From Cubamyces lactineus (Eukaryota; Basidiomycota; Agaricomycetes; Polyporales; Polyporaceae): a stretch of DNA of 64,000 nt. Location: NCBI GenBank assembly GCA_022376465.1, contig JACDTU010000013.1, positions 1,089,311 to 1,153,310 on the forward strand, written 5' to 3'. The notes under the pieces are model-generated. The model was not told the DNA's origin, did not search any database, and saw only the letters and a list, made by a program, of their open reading frames with translations. The first letter of the stretch is position 1. Each line of letters opens with the position of its first letter. The translations under genes were made by a program, and so were the position numbers. Below, piece after piece: positions 12,101 to 23,932 of this stretch.

Positions 12101-12342
12101 AGACAAAGTGTGACGATCCTCTGACTCCCTGTGGCATTGCGAGAAAATTAGCGGACGGATGGCCTCGGTGAGCGTATTGAACCCACGTTTGGGCCATCAC
12201 TCATGCGAACGGCAGGTATACCTAGCCGCTCTATTGCATTGGTGTTCCACCAGTTGGGGCCGCTGAGAAGTTTAATCTTCTCATCGGTGGTCAATTTCTG
12301 CACTAGGTCAGGGATCAACGCGTCTAAAAATGCATGAGACAT
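9118..12342 (-). CDS. GH3 beta-glucosidase with PA14 insert, cytosolic type
   Basis: The minus-strand gene starts at the CAT 12340-12342 (MSHAFLDALIPDLVQKLT) and stops at 9118-9120 (...TWVGL). It contains the GH3 N-terminal barrel (VRMSDGPNG, APTCNIQRNPLGGRAFESFS, KHFVANDQEHER), and the catalytic nucleophile Asp in GFDGIVISDWF near 11375. The second GH3 domain follows (LKNEQSVLPVKP, ALIGPN), then a PA14 insert (LCSFYNHDESGNPTGDS to FVDGKLTIDNWT, about 10440-10730). The likely acid/base Glu lies in the DWESEGFDRPTLDMPG loop, and a C-terminal fibronectin-III-like domain follows (about 9150-9450). It removes glucose from the non-reducing ends of beta-glucosides; in wood decayers, intracellular GH3 enzymes process imported cellobiose. 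No signal peptide or membrane segment is visible at the N terminus, so I infer a cytosolic enzyme. At least seven introns. Confidence 0.92.
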
Positions 12343-13199
12343 GGCTTGCGCTGCGTTAGGTACTCAGCAGCGAAGAGGCAATGGCGCAGAGGAGTCAGCG
12401 ATAGCTCTGACGGATGGGGTCCGGATGCGATCCTGTGAACGGAAGTTTATATAGTGAGCGTAGGTGCGGAGAAACCTCGGATGCGCCTATAGTCATCAAA
12501 CACAGGAGGGCAAATGACGCACCCAGCTCTGTCGCATCTGCATGTGCCCACGCCTTGCAAATGCACAGGAACAAGGCTGGATGCTTCTTGCCGCTATAGA
12601 TACCTTGAGCAGCCGCGGACTTCGTACCAGAAGTAAACCGTGTTATTTGTAAGACGGGGAATTGAGACGCATCGGCGCGCGGCACGGTTGGTGTCGGCAG
12701 ACACGGGGAGTTTGAGTGTACCTGTCGTGAGTGATGTGGGTGGCAATTGCACTGCTTGTCGGTCATATAGCAGGAAAAACCAGTCATGAGATGCGACTTG
12801 GAATAGGGTGTTCGTTGTCAGTGATTCGGACACTAAATGGGAGCATCAATATTCCTTGAGATCCCGTCGACAATACAGTCTTTTGATTATGTGCAAAACA
12901 GAGTATCGAGGCCCTCTGATGAGGTGGTGACCGGTTCCTACCTGCTAGTGGCGAGTACAGTAGTAGCAAGTGCCAAGTACACACTTGAAGTACACGTAGA
13001 CGCCCGATTGTAGCACCGCAAGCGCCCAAGAGCAGAACGATCTCGATCGATCGGCGAGGGCCGAGGGATTCGAGCATCGTCCTGAACGTTCAGCAACACG
13101 ACGACATCCTCCAGACCACAGGAAATCACAGTATAAGACACAGCTTGTACTGCACCATCCACCAACAACTACTCCGCACACACCACAGCGATACCTACC
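12343..13199. other. divergent promoter region, beta-glucosidase / UPF0538
   Basis: About 860 bases with no supported gene. Several ORFs here are short, overlap on both strands and have no recognisable motif. It must carry the promoters of both flanking genes. No specific site is claimed. Confidence 0.4.
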
Positions 13200-13914
13200 A
13201 TGTCCTCCGACGGCATCTCAGACGTCCCCGTAAACCTCGCGGTTCCCAAGACCGACGCTACCCTTACTATCAGGGTAATTAAATCGTTCGAGTACCGTAC
13301 AGAGAAAAGTCTCGTCCTACACCACGTAAATCTCGAGACCACAACAGTCGGACAACTCAAGGAGACGGTACAACAAGGTAATCATCGACCACATCTCACC
13401 TCTATGCTTCAGCTTTACAAACCCTGGATCGTCTGCTATAGCGATACAGACCCAGCCTGCTTGGAAGCCGTATCGCAATGTGACACTTGGTAAGCATTGA
13501 GCTCCTCCCCCATGTAGCGAAAGATTACTCACATCGTGCACAGATACTATCAAACTGTACACAAAGGCCCACGGTGCCAAGGTTAGTACGCTCCTGCATA
13601 TATGGGAGAGGGACCGTTGCGAAGATTTGCTCCCGCCAGACAACAAACCTCATCATTAACCTCGATCACGACGAATGGATATTCGAGGACGACTCGAAGA
13701 CCCTCGCAGAGATGGGACTCGGTGGGTTTCGCATCATCTATGCCGTTCAAGGCTGGACGTGAGCTGACCACTCCGTTGACAGAGAACGAGTCCGAAGTGA
13801 GCTTCTTCAACCGCCAATCGTATGAGGACTTCAAGCAGCACCCCGATGTGAGTACTCTTTGTTCTGCGGACCGATGCACAGAGTGTTGACTTCCTATGGC
13901 AGACCAAATGGTAG
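13200..13914 (+). CDS. UPF0538 family protein (C2orf76-like)
   Basis: It starts at the ATG at 13200 (MSSDGISDVPVNLAV). Exons: 13200-13377, 13442-13489, about 13545-13581, then two to three more short ones, ending TKW-TAG at 13912-13914 for roughly 150 residues. Conserved blocks in order are TLTIRVIKSFEYRTEKSLVL, LETTTVGQLKE, TQPAWKPYRNVTL, TIKLYTKAHGAK, NLIINLDHDEWIFEDDSKTL, and ESEVSFFNRQSYEDFKQHP. Together they cover the whole UPF0538 family, a ubiquitin-fold-like protein found in animals, plants and fungi with no established function. The family assignment is firm; the role is unknown. Confidence 0.88.
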
Positions 13915-14425
13915 TACTGAGGCCTGATGGGTGAATAGTCGCGAGCGTCAAGAAGCAGATACCGGACTAACTTGTACTATTGTAATCTCTTGCATCACTG
14001 CTGCATTTTCTGGTTTGCCTTCCCTGTACCGTATCCACTGTATAGTATGATAGTGCATCCATACGTTCACAGCTCTGGTATCGTTGGCGGACTTGGGTGT
14101 GCAGGAGGCACTCGTTCGATGGGTCTTGACACGGCCACATTGATCCAGGCTTCACTTGAGAGGGCTTGCGATCGCACAGATATCTTAGCTTCCGGTTGAA
14201 TCCGAGGGCGAGTCCTGTATCAGAGCAAAAGCAGCACACGCTCAGGTTGCAACGTTAAGAGGTCCGAGTCGCCGCCATGGGAGTTGGGCGTGACCTTAAC
14301 GCGTGACGAGACGCGCTCTCGGTGAACGCGACACCACAAACGCGTGAGGCGCCGACACTCGGCCTCCATACTTGCTCTCCGGCCTCCACCATCTCTTTCA
14401 ACAAGGCCTTCACAACGGAATACTT
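13915..14425. other. intergenic, UPF0538 3' flank and kinetochore gene promoter
   Basis: No gene supported. An upstream ATG at 14278 opens a frame of only nine codons before a TGA; it could be a uORF of the next gene. Confidence 0.35.
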
Positions 14426-15283
14426 ATGGAGGCCCAACGTGAAGACCTCCCCCGCATCTCAGTTGAGACTCTGGACGATTGGCGGCGCATCAAGCGGAAC
14501 TACACCATCGCAGCTCTCACCGCCCTTGACGAACAGCTGAGTGGCGGCAGCTCGGCCGAGGACCGAGAAGCCCTCCTTGCGCATCTGCACCGTGTGTGTC
14601 TCATTAGGCTTACGCATATGGTGGATGTGTGCTCATAGTCGTGGGCCCATCAGTTTATCGACAAGACGTTTGAGATGGCGAGGCCAAACGTCAGGGTCAA
14701 CGGTCAAAACTTGGAGGAGATCAACGAGGACGAGGAAGGTGCGTGGCTGAAACCCCGTCTCTAGTAATGAACTCACGGTGCTTCTCTGTGCATCTTGTTC
14801 AGACATGGAGCCGTTCGACGAGGGGTTCGACAGGCACATATGGTCTCTGTCCGACCAAAGCCTTCGCTGGGACCTGCAGATCGCGAAGGAACGGCGTACA
14901 AAGCCGGAAGAAATCGAGAAACAGATGCGCGAGCTCCTCGCGAGTCAAGCTGAACTCGACGCCGAGGAGGCAGCAGCAATGGCGGAGGTCGGCGAAGAGA
15001 ATGTACAGGTCGAGGAAGATCGTATGTTCACCCATTGTTTGGTGTCGCGCGAGTGTACGGGTTACTCAATCGACTGTAGTTCCTGCGGACGTGCATCAGC
15101 GCATCGAAGACGTCGCCTCACAAACGTTCGCAATCGTCGAGGAGTTGAAGCAGGTCCGTATATTATCGGCCTCCTACGAGATTCTCCATTCTCATAGGTT
15201 GCTTGCAGGCCGTACCCGTACAGCTAGAACGATCTGAGCGCGTGAAGACGGTTGCGGCAGAAATCAACGCCTTGAAGTTGTGA
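14426..15283 (+). CDS. Mis14/Nsl1-like kinetochore (MIND complex) subunit
   Basis: I take the start at the ATG 14426 (MEAQREDLPRISVETLDDWR), which directly precedes the conserved P-R-I-x-V-x-x-x-D-D-W block. Four to five exons follow: FIDKTFEMARPNVRVNGQNLE (about 14645-14720), an acidic/amphipathic middle (EPFDEGFDRHIWSLSDQSLRW), an Arg/Glu-rich coiled coil (RRTKPEEIEKQMRELL), and QRIEDVASQTFAIVEELK, ending EINALKL-TGA at 15281-15283. The N-terminal pattern and the F-x-D-x-T-x-x-x-A-x-P-N-x-R-V-N-G motif match the Mis14/Nsl1 family. In the Mis12 (MIND) complex this subunit links the inner kinetochore to Ndc80 and Knl1. The family is fast-evolving, so the call is likely but not certain. Confidence 0.65.
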
Positions 15284-15459
15284 GACCGGACGAGATACCC
15301 TGACTGTAGCCATACCTTCCTCTCTTTTGGAAATCTGATGTACTATAGTGACCACTTCATGACGGAGCAGAGAGCATCGCTCAGAGTAAGATACAAGCGC
15401 AAAGAAAAGAAATAGGAAAGCATCGGGAGACTCGTACACCACCTACTACACAGCTGGAA

Positions 15460-16238
15460 CTATGAGCCACGGAAACCACCACGGCCGCCACCACGACCAC
15501 CACCGAAGCCCCCACGCCCTCTGGGCGCACCTCCACCACGACCACCACCGAAACCACCGCGTCCTCTTGGTGCACCTCCACCACGGCCGCCGCTGAAGCC
15601 CCCACGTCCCCGTGGTGCGCCTCGAGGTCCACCGCGCCCACCACCACGGCTACCACCGCGACCGCCAGCCCCGCGAGGCTTTTTCACACCTGAGTGAAAG
15701 TTGAACGTCATGCGAGACAGCGACGGCGTTACTGAGAGACTTACCACCTGCAGCCTTGGGCTTTGGCAGGAATCGTTCGAGCGGAAGAAGCTTGTCACCG
15801 CCGATATACACTTTGTCACCCTTCTTGAAGGAGCTCGCGACCATGCCCTCGCCCATCTTGACAGAGAAGTAGACTTCGTTGATAGGGCCGAGGATCTCGT
15901 CCACGCGGCCGATGACAGACTTGTTTTGGAGGTAGATGGGGGCGTTAAAGTAGGGGACCTTGTCAGGCATCACGGATTGGCAAAGCATCTCGTCTTCTAC
16001 TGCGTGGATGAAAGTGCCCATCTCTGCTTAAAGGTTAGATGCTGAACTGGGCGCCGGGGATATGTGTACATACCAAGGACAGTGTCTGGAGGGCCTTGAT
16101 CCCTCTGCGTGAATCCTCCTCGGCCACCACCGCGAGCTGCGCATGTAGAACTGGATTAGCTACAAGAGAAACGCAATAGTAGTCTTTTGACGTACGACCG
16201 CCGCGGCCACCACCAAATCCTCGTCCGCCCCTGCTCAT
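15460..16238 (-). CDS. GAR1: H/ACA snoRNP protein GAR1
   Basis: It starts at CAT 16236-16238 with an N-terminal GAR stretch ([15 protein letters not shown]). Then comes the conserved core: [52 protein letters not shown], and [20 protein letters not shown]. After an intron there is a long C-terminal Gly/Arg domain made of [19 protein letters not shown] repeats, ending FRGS-TAG at 15460-15462. GAR1 binds Cbf5 in H/ACA ribonucleoproteins and is needed for pseudouridylation of rRNA and snRNA in the nucleolus. Both GAR domains are present and the length is normal. Convergent with the kinetochore gene (176 bp) and divergent from PEX6 (212 bp). Confidence 0.96.
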
Positions 16239-16450
16239 ATTTCACAAAGTTTCCTCGGCCGAGTAGTGAGTTAATTCAAGGTAGATCAGCAGCGCACACC
16301 CAGAGCTGCTGAGAAATCGGGGCCGGCGCGGAGAGAGAGCGGGCGGGAGGGAAAAGCGAGAGAGAAACACGAGCGTCGAGCGTCGGGCGAGCGGTGGACG
16401 AGCGTGAAAAAGAGAGCAGCACCGGCGCTTGTTTGCTCTCTCTGTCCGGG

Positions 16451-19400
16451 ATGCCTTTCTTGTTCGAGCGTCCGCCCGCCGCCCCCGCCTACCCCGCATT
16501 CCACGACGCCCCCGCCCTCGCCCCCGACGTCGCGCGCGTACCGGAACACGTATGGGACGCTCTAAGACTGCCCGCGCAGGAGCGGGTCGCGCTTGCGATT
16601 GCGCGTAGTGCGGGGAATGGCGCGGATAGCGCTTCCGGGCTGCCGTCCATAACCTGCTGGGGTGTGCTGGACCAGGATGTGAGTCCACTATGCGTACAGT
16701 CTTCGTAAATGGCAGAGATGGTGACGAAGACAACAGGTCAAAGATGTGTCTGTTCCGAGGCGTTGGCAGACCGAGTACCCCAGCGTGTTCCCGTCCGGCC
16801 AAGCCAGTGCCAGTACCGCAGGCCCTACCCACTCGGTCACCATCGTGCAGCCTGTCTCCCTCTCTGAAGTGATATTCGCGGCGCTCTCGGAAGAGGCATA
16901 CTCTTCTGCACTAACAGACATCGATGCCCTGGAAGAATGGCTCCTCACAAGTGACCTGGTATTCCGCGAAGGAGCCATTTACACCTGGGCGCGCGAAGTG
17001 CATGGGCTCTCGGAATCATTGTCACCGTCGCTGCAGTACAAGCTAGTCATGGCCGCGCCGGTGCAACAAGGCGTACTTGAACGCGGGGTTACAAAAGTTT
17101 ACGTCTCGGCTCCTGTGGTGGGGGAAGAGGCTGCTTCGGAAGACAATATCCCGACTATCCCGGATGGCGACTTGGACGGTCAACTGGAGCCCGACGCTTC
17201 TGGCTCTGAAGCGGGCGAATATGAGATCGGAGAGGATTTCCTTGCTGGCTCTGTCCTGCGCACGCTGAACTTCACCAGCCCTCCTGACACGCCTCCGAAT
17301 GGTGCTCTCACTAACGGCGTCACCAATGGAACGACCCATACGAACATTAGTCTGCACTTGGCTCAAGCGGAGCGCGCATATAAAGCACATCCTCTGCAGA
17401 AACGCATAGCTGCGTCAGAGGATGAATGCGCTGTCTATGTTCGTACTTCAGAACTCAGCCGCATCGGCGTTCAGGACGGAGACTGGGTATGTTGTGATAT
17501 CCACAGTTCTACTGTGTCCAAGGGCTGAGGCAAGGATAGGCTATAATCAGGTCGGACAGAGAGACTAACTTTCGTCTCGCCCGTGTGCACGCGCGAGACG
17601 ATATTGCAACCAATGCGTGAGTTTGGCACGTTCGCGATGGAACCATGCAATAGCTGACGACTTACAGCGGATTGTACTTATCACCGCAGCTCTTGCACAA
17701 TCTCCACCCCCAAGCGAGACTGAATTGTTGGCACGATGTTTGCATTCGTCCAAGCCCCTTTGGCTCACGAAGACCGACGATACCCGTCGCGAAGACCGTA
17801 ACGATCGCTCGTGTCGCTTCCGCGTTCTCGACAGACAGGACGTACCAGCCATTGTTCCTTCAGGCGCTACAGAGCTACTTCAAGGATACCACCCGACTTG
17901 TGAAACAAGGGGATGTCATAGCGGTCGGCATCAACACCGACGACGTCCTGAGGCATTCCAATGGTCTTGATGAAGAGGATCAAGACGGTGGCCAGGACGA
18001 GCTTGATCTGGAGTCAGTATCAGTCATGAAACTGGCTCGCCATCGCTGATTCCTTTGCGTTTAGCACAAATTCATCAGTCGAGCACAACGAACTGGTCTA
18101 CTTCCTCGTCACGAACGTCGAACATAGCGTACCCTCCCGCTTGGGTGATGTTTCTTCGCCAGATTTGTATGTTGGCGCCACCGTCGGCGAACTGGGGTGT
18201 TGGGTCGACCCATCCGCCACTCGCATGGTGCAGACCGGCATCGAACACTCCCGCGTCCCTAACATGGCGCAATATCTGAGCATCAGTATGTTCTGTCTCA
18301 ACACCATATCGGCTACATTTCTAATCAATTTCTATAGCTCAAAGAATACCGCCTCCCGAGGAGACTATCCCCGACCAGGATACGGCCTTCGGAAAGCTGC
18401 TCGCTCTTGCGTCTGCAGCGTTGAATCGCCGCGCAGTAGACTATCATCTGCAGCTCTCCATTCTCCTACAAGGACCTCGAGGATGTGGAAAAGCAACAAC
18501 GGCTGCTTGGGTTGCGCAACGGTTAGGCATCCATCTCCTAGAGGTAGGTTGTTAACATGCCTTCATCTGCCACATTCCGGCTGACAGACGAGCAGGTCGA
18601 TTGTTATGATGTAATCGGCGACACAGATGCCAAGACGGAAGGAACCTTACAAGCTCGCTTTGAACGAGCAGCGTCGTGCTCTCCATGCATCTTGCTTCTC
18701 AGACATATTGACGCTTTCGCTCAAAGTACGCAGGCTCTCGAGCCCGGCAAGGGTTAGTTTCTCACATACGAGACGAGGAACGGAGCTCTTGATCTTGACT
18801 TCTGCAACAGAGCCCGCTGTAGGAGAGGTTTTGCGAGATTGCACCGCCAGTCTCCAGCCGTCGTGGAACTTGACTGGGTTCCCTATACTGCTGTTTGGGA
18901 CGACCGACAGCCACGAACGAGTACCACCGAAGATCCTCTCCTGCTTCAAGCACGAAGTTGTCTTCGAGGTGAATATCTATCTCTCCTAGACAAATTTAGT
19001 ATCTAAGCTCTGCGTGAACAGGCGCCCGGCGAAGCAGAGCGGCATGCCATCCTACTCTCGGCATTGACCAACTGCACCCTCGCACCCGATGTATCCGTTA
19101 AGGACTTGGCAGTGCAGACAGCTGCGCTAGTCGCTGCGGACCTTGTGGATCTTGTGAACCGCGCCAAAGCGGCGGCCATTCAACGATCCTTGGACTCTTC
19201 GTATGTAGGCTCACGTTGCTCGTTTGGCGTTAGCTAACCTGTTCGTGCAGGAGCAGTGATGCCTACAGTGTCTTCTATTCCGGTGTTCCACTGACCGCAG
19301 CCGACTTTGACTTGGCATTGGGCAAGGCGAGAGCGTCCTATTCGGAGAGCATTGGCGCACCGAAGATACCCTCCGTATCCTGGGACGATGTTGGTGGTCT

Positions 19401-20585
19401 AGCGCATGTCAAGGCCGACATCCTGGATACCATCCAGCTCCCGCTCGAGCATCCTGAGCTCTTTGCTGACGGACTCAAGCAGCGATCAGGTGAGTGCTTC
19501 GCGTTACGCATTTGGCTTCCCCGATACGACCGATTTCCAGGTGTTTTGCTCTACGGTCCTCCTGGGACGGGAAAGACGCTCATCGCGAAAGCCGTCGCGA
19601 CCTCGTGCGCTCTCAACTTCTTCTCCGTCAAGGGCCCCGAGCTGCTCAACATGTACATCGGCGAGTCCGAGGCGAACGTCCGCCGTGTGTTCCAGCGGGC
19701 GCGCGACGCCCGGCCGTGCGTCATCTTCTTCGACGAGCTCGACTCGGTCGCGCCTAAGCGTGGAAATCATGGCGACTCTGGTGGCGTCATGGACCGGATC
19801 GTCAGCCAGTTGTTGGCTGAGCTGGATGGCCTGTCTGGTGGAAAGGCGGGTGCGGATGTGTTCGTCATCGGGGCTACGAACAGGCCTGATCTGCTCGACC
19901 CTGCACTGCTTCGGCCTGGACGGTATGATTTTCATAGATGCTGTTCAGGTGGCGGTGGTTGTACTGACCGGTCTGGTTTGGTACAGATTTGACCGCATGC
20001 TGTATCTCGGCGTGAGCACGACGCACGAAGCGCAGCTCAACATCCTCCAGGCGCTCACGCGCAAGTTCCGCCTCCATCCTGACTTGCAGCTGGAGCGCGT
20101 CGCAGAGCAGTGCCCGTTCCACTATACTGGCGCGGACTTCTATGCGCTATGCGCGGACGCACTCCTCAAAGCGATGTCGCGCAAGGCGGAAGAGCTGGAA
20201 GAAACGATAGGTAAGTCGCTTCTCCTTCCTTCCACATGTTGCACCCCGCACATATCTCGGATCGCTCACCTATACTCCTCTAGCGAAATGGAATGCGGAC
20301 CCTCCTCCCAAATCGCCGCACCCGCTCCCGATGACCCCACAGTACTACTTGGGAGAGCTCGCAACGCCTGCGGAGACCGAAGTGTTGGTGTCTGAAGAGG
20401 ACTTCAACGCGGCGCTACGGGAGCTCGTGCCGAGTGTGAGCCAGGCGGAGATGGAACATTATGCGCGCATACAGCAGCGATTCTCTAATCAGTCGTTGAG
20501 CGATGTCGGAGAAGAGAAGGGTAAGGGACAGGACAAGGGCAAGGGGAAAGACACGGGTAAGGGGAAGGGGAAGGAGCGCGCGTAG
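16451..20585 (+). CDS. PEX6: peroxisomal AAA ATPase PEX6
   Basis: It starts at the ATG 16451 ([20 protein letters not shown]) and ends with TAG at 20583-20585. The N-terminal domain (about 16750-17530) is followed by a degenerate first AAA module: its P-loop reads GPRGCGKA near 18475-18500 (Ala where Ser/Thr is usual) and the Walker B position reads LLLRHIDAF, lacking D-E. The second AAA module is intact: [14 protein letters not shown], Walker A GPPGTGKT (about 19558-19581), Walker [13 protein letters not shown] (about 19720-19755), then [18 protein letters not shown]. This asymmetry is typical of Pex6, the motor subunit that with Pex1 extracts the ubiquitinated receptor Pex5 from the peroxisome membrane. 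The C terminus carries an unusual tail of KGKG repeats (about 20515-20580). Roughly a dozen introns. Confidence 0.93.
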
Positions 20586-20979
20586 AGTCGGAATTTGTTG
20601 GTTATAGGTCGTGTGTGCTATGTACATTGCGAGCGTGCGCGCGGGACGCATCGCAGACTCATTACACAATATACCTCTTTGCATCATGGACAGCACGTTG
20701 TAATGTTTCACCCACTCTGCTATGATCGAATCCGACTGCGATGAGATGCTCAACGAAACATACAAGTGGCGATAAACAGCTTGTAACGTACACGTCCATT
20801 ACAGAATATCTGGAGCGTGGCATGGTAATAGTAGTAACAAGTGGCAATCTGGTATCTAAACGCACTGTACCTATCTCTACATCCTCCGTACGGTAACACA
20901 GCATGCATCGGTGCATCGGTATCTACTCTACTCCGTATGTTGGGGATACGTTCATTCACTCGATCATGGATTGCGATGT
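20586..20979. other. convergent 3' flanks, PEX6 / PhoD-like phosphatase
   Basis: 394 bases between two stop codons facing each other. No gene or clear repeat is seen; it is presumed to hold the two polyadenylation regions. Confidence 0.4.
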
Positions 20980-23528
20980 TTAGAACCAGCGACTGGGCTT
21001 GAGGCCGATCCGGTCGAGCATTCCTCTTAGCGATTGGGGGACGAGCGCGCCGAGCGCGGTGGTGGACTGAAGCTTCACGGGCTTGCCGAGCACTTCGAGG
21101 CTGGAAAGACGCGTTTAGGTGGTGCGTGGCGTATGGTGGAAGAGGACTAGACTTACTGGTATGCAGGCTTGCCGTCGATCATAATTTCCACTCGCACGAC
21201 AGGGTGATCGTAGTCTCTTGTGTCGACCTCGATCGTTGACCTAAGAGCAGTTCAGTTGAATCGGGAGGCTAGAATGAAATGTTGTCCGCACGCACCACTT
21301 GTAGTTGCCCTCGGCAATGTACTTGAGTACCTTCTCCCGCGGCACTTCCTCGACGTGCTTCACGACTTCCTTAGTCCCATCCTCATTGATAACAATTTCT
21401 TCCTTTGTCCGGTTGACGACTTCCTCGCTGCGGGGTTTCAGCGTCCGGATGAACGGCACGTAGAACATGCTCATCGGACTCGTCGACACCTCGAGCACGT
21501 TGTGGCCGCCGTGACCCGCGGGGAACTCGATCGCGGCGAATTCATGGCGGTCGCCTGAGAGGACGATCACGTTCGGAACTGATTGGAACGCGCTGAGGAG
21601 CGCGTTCTTCTCGTACGGGAAGGCTGCCCAGGTGTCTTCGAGTGCCTCATACGTCCAGAGTGCGGTGAACGGCACGGAGGAGACGATGAACTTGAACACG
21701 GCGGTGTTGTTGACCTGTACATATCCCGGATGAGCACCAACATAATGGCCGTGATGTGTGGAGAAAGCGAACCTTGCCGAGCCAGTTGTAGAGCGCGGCG
21801 AGCTGCTTGTCGCCGAGCATGGTGTGGCTCGAGGCCTCGTCTGAGAAGATGTCAGAGCGGTACTTGCGGGTGTCCATCACGAAAAACGCAGCGTCTCCGT
21901 AGCGGAAGTCGTAGTAGTACTGTCCTTCCTCGATGGGGTCGTAGTTGGCGTCTGCATTGTACAGCTCGAACGCGTTCGTCGCGTTGGGATAGGGAGGAAG
22001 AGAGCTGTTGCCCAGTCCGGCGTAGTTGTTGATGATCTAGCGAGCTGTCAGCACAACAGAATGGACGGGACCGAGGTGACGGACGTACCTCATGATCATC
22101 GTACGTATGAATGATCGCTGATGAAAGGGAAGCTTTTCAGTACCCAGTCTGAATAAGTGATTTCGGGTGCACTCACGGAGCCGTTCATAGACCTTGCGGA
22201 AGCTAGGACTATTGTAGTTGCGGCGGTAGAGACGTCTGTACGCTTCCGCGTCGTCGCCGAAGTATATAGGTACATCGGCGTAGATAAAGTCGCCCATGAA
22301 AACCATGAACTCCGTCGGGGGCACCGACTTCTCAGGCGCGGGTACCGCGGCGGTCGTATTCGCAGGGGTCGTCACATTCTCAGCGGATGTGTGATTCGCT
22401 GATTGAATCACCTGCGAAGTTGACATGGATAGATCCTCATCCGAGATGTTCTGTGCGACCGCAGACGGAAGCGCTGTGCTAGATGGCTTAGAAGGCCAGA
22501 GGTAGTCAGCGAGGAGGTCGAGGCCCTTTATCCTGCGTCCCTGCAGTGGCATGTATGGGAAGTTGGGAGTCATGCAAGACGACGCGATGAAGCGGTAGTA
22601 AGAGCCGCTATGGAGGCGCGGATCCGGAGCAGTATGGAACTTGATCGGCGTTGCAGGGTAGGGAAGCGCAGTGCTATTGAGGTCTTCAAAACGGTCTGCG
22701 AGAGGGTCATAGCTTAGCCAAGATATCGCCCCAAGAGAGAATTGAACTCACATTCATAGGAAGTACTGGGCCACAAACCCCGCAAGTTGATGCTCTGTAC
22801 CCAATCGCGCTCGGCGGTCAGATTCGCGATGGGTCCCTCTCTCCAAGGGCTGTCGGTATCGTTCTTGCCATCGGTTTGCCGCCACACGACGCGAACGAGG
22901 TTCTCTGTGGAGTTTGCTGCGGGGTAACGGACTACGATCTTGACTGCGTCTGGGTAGAGGGCCCCGACGCGCGTGTAGACGACGTCGGGCGCAGAGTCGA
23001 AATAAGGGTAGAAGACGAACTCTGCGGCAGCAAGTAGAAGCAAAGTGTTGATTACGAAGTTGGCCGTACGCAGAGCGCGGACAGGAGAGGGTACAGAGAA
23101 GATGATGGCAGACAAGGCGGACTTGAGCTGCGAAGGTGTATGTCAAGGATGGAATGGCGCGAGATGGGAACAACACTCACTGTCGGAGGCTCGACAACCG
23201 GAATGATAGTTGTCGTTTCTTGCACCGCGACGTCTGTGACAACATCACCGTTTCGTGCCGACTTTTCTTGTTCTATCGCGACGACCTCCTCTTTGACGGC
23301 GATAACTTGGGAGAAGGCGGGAGCACCGAAGTAGGAGGTGAGGGCATAGCCGAGGTATAGAACAGGTATAACGTATTTTGCTTTAGATATAGGAGCCTGC
23401 GAAGAGAGCAGTGAGAAGAGCTGAATGAGAGAGAGGCGTGCGGGGCGCACCACTTGGAGGAAGAGGTAGACTACAATGCGGTATAGTGTAGACAGGGCCG
23501 AGCTAGCGATGGCCAGAGAGGCCGCCAT
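20980..23528 (-). CDS. PhoD-like metallophosphatase with N-terminal membrane segments
   Basis: It starts at CAT 23526-23528 (MAASLAIASSALSTLYR) and stops at 20980-20982 (...LKPSRWF). Three hydrophobic segments near the N terminus (YRIVVYLFLQVV, YVIPVLYLGYALTSYFG, FVINTLLLLAAAEFVF) indicate membrane anchoring. A domain with DVVYTRVGALYPDAVKIVVRY and WPSTSYE follows. The phosphatase core shows the family's metal-site motifs in order: SSCMTPN, MVFMGDFIYADVP, HTYDDHEI, FVMDTRKYRSDIF and VLSGDRHEF. The enzyme class hydrolyses phosphodiester or monoester bonds using Fe/Ca-type centres; the fungal membrane-bound members have no well-established substrate. An Asn/Thr-rich segment with several N-x-S/T sites lies between SCMTPN and MVFMGD, suggesting a lumenal or extracellular orientation (inference). 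Confidence 0.85.
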
Positions 23529-23932
23529 TGCGAGACGAAATCTGTGTGAGCGTGCTGCCGTCGTGGTCGTCGTGGTCGTGTGTGTGGTCGTGAAAGGTGA
23601 GGAAGGATATGTTTTGGATTTCTTGCGGAGGAGTGATGTCAAGGAGCGTGTTCGCGTGTGCCTTCCATTCTGGGCGATGCCCTGGCCCATTGCGACCTGC
23701 TCGAGTCTGCTAACAACACCAACAATCCTCCTCCTCCCCTCCATCTCTCCACATCTCCCGCCCTCTCCCCTCGTTCTGCTCGGCCTCACGACCGCTCATG
23801 CGCCTCTGAACCACCCGCGACTTCTCGCCATCACACTTGTATCTTATCCTTTCTCTGGCCTGACCCGTCTCGCGCGCCCCGTTCTCAACCACTTCTTCCG
23901 GGCGCCCTCCAGCCCGCTGCTGTACCCCCAGC
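23529..23932. other. divergent promoter, PhoD-like / formin
   Basis: 404 bases with a strong CT-rich tract on the + strand (about 23725-23775), a common fungal core-promoter feature, roughly 160-210 bases before the formin ATG. No gene. Confidence 0.45.
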
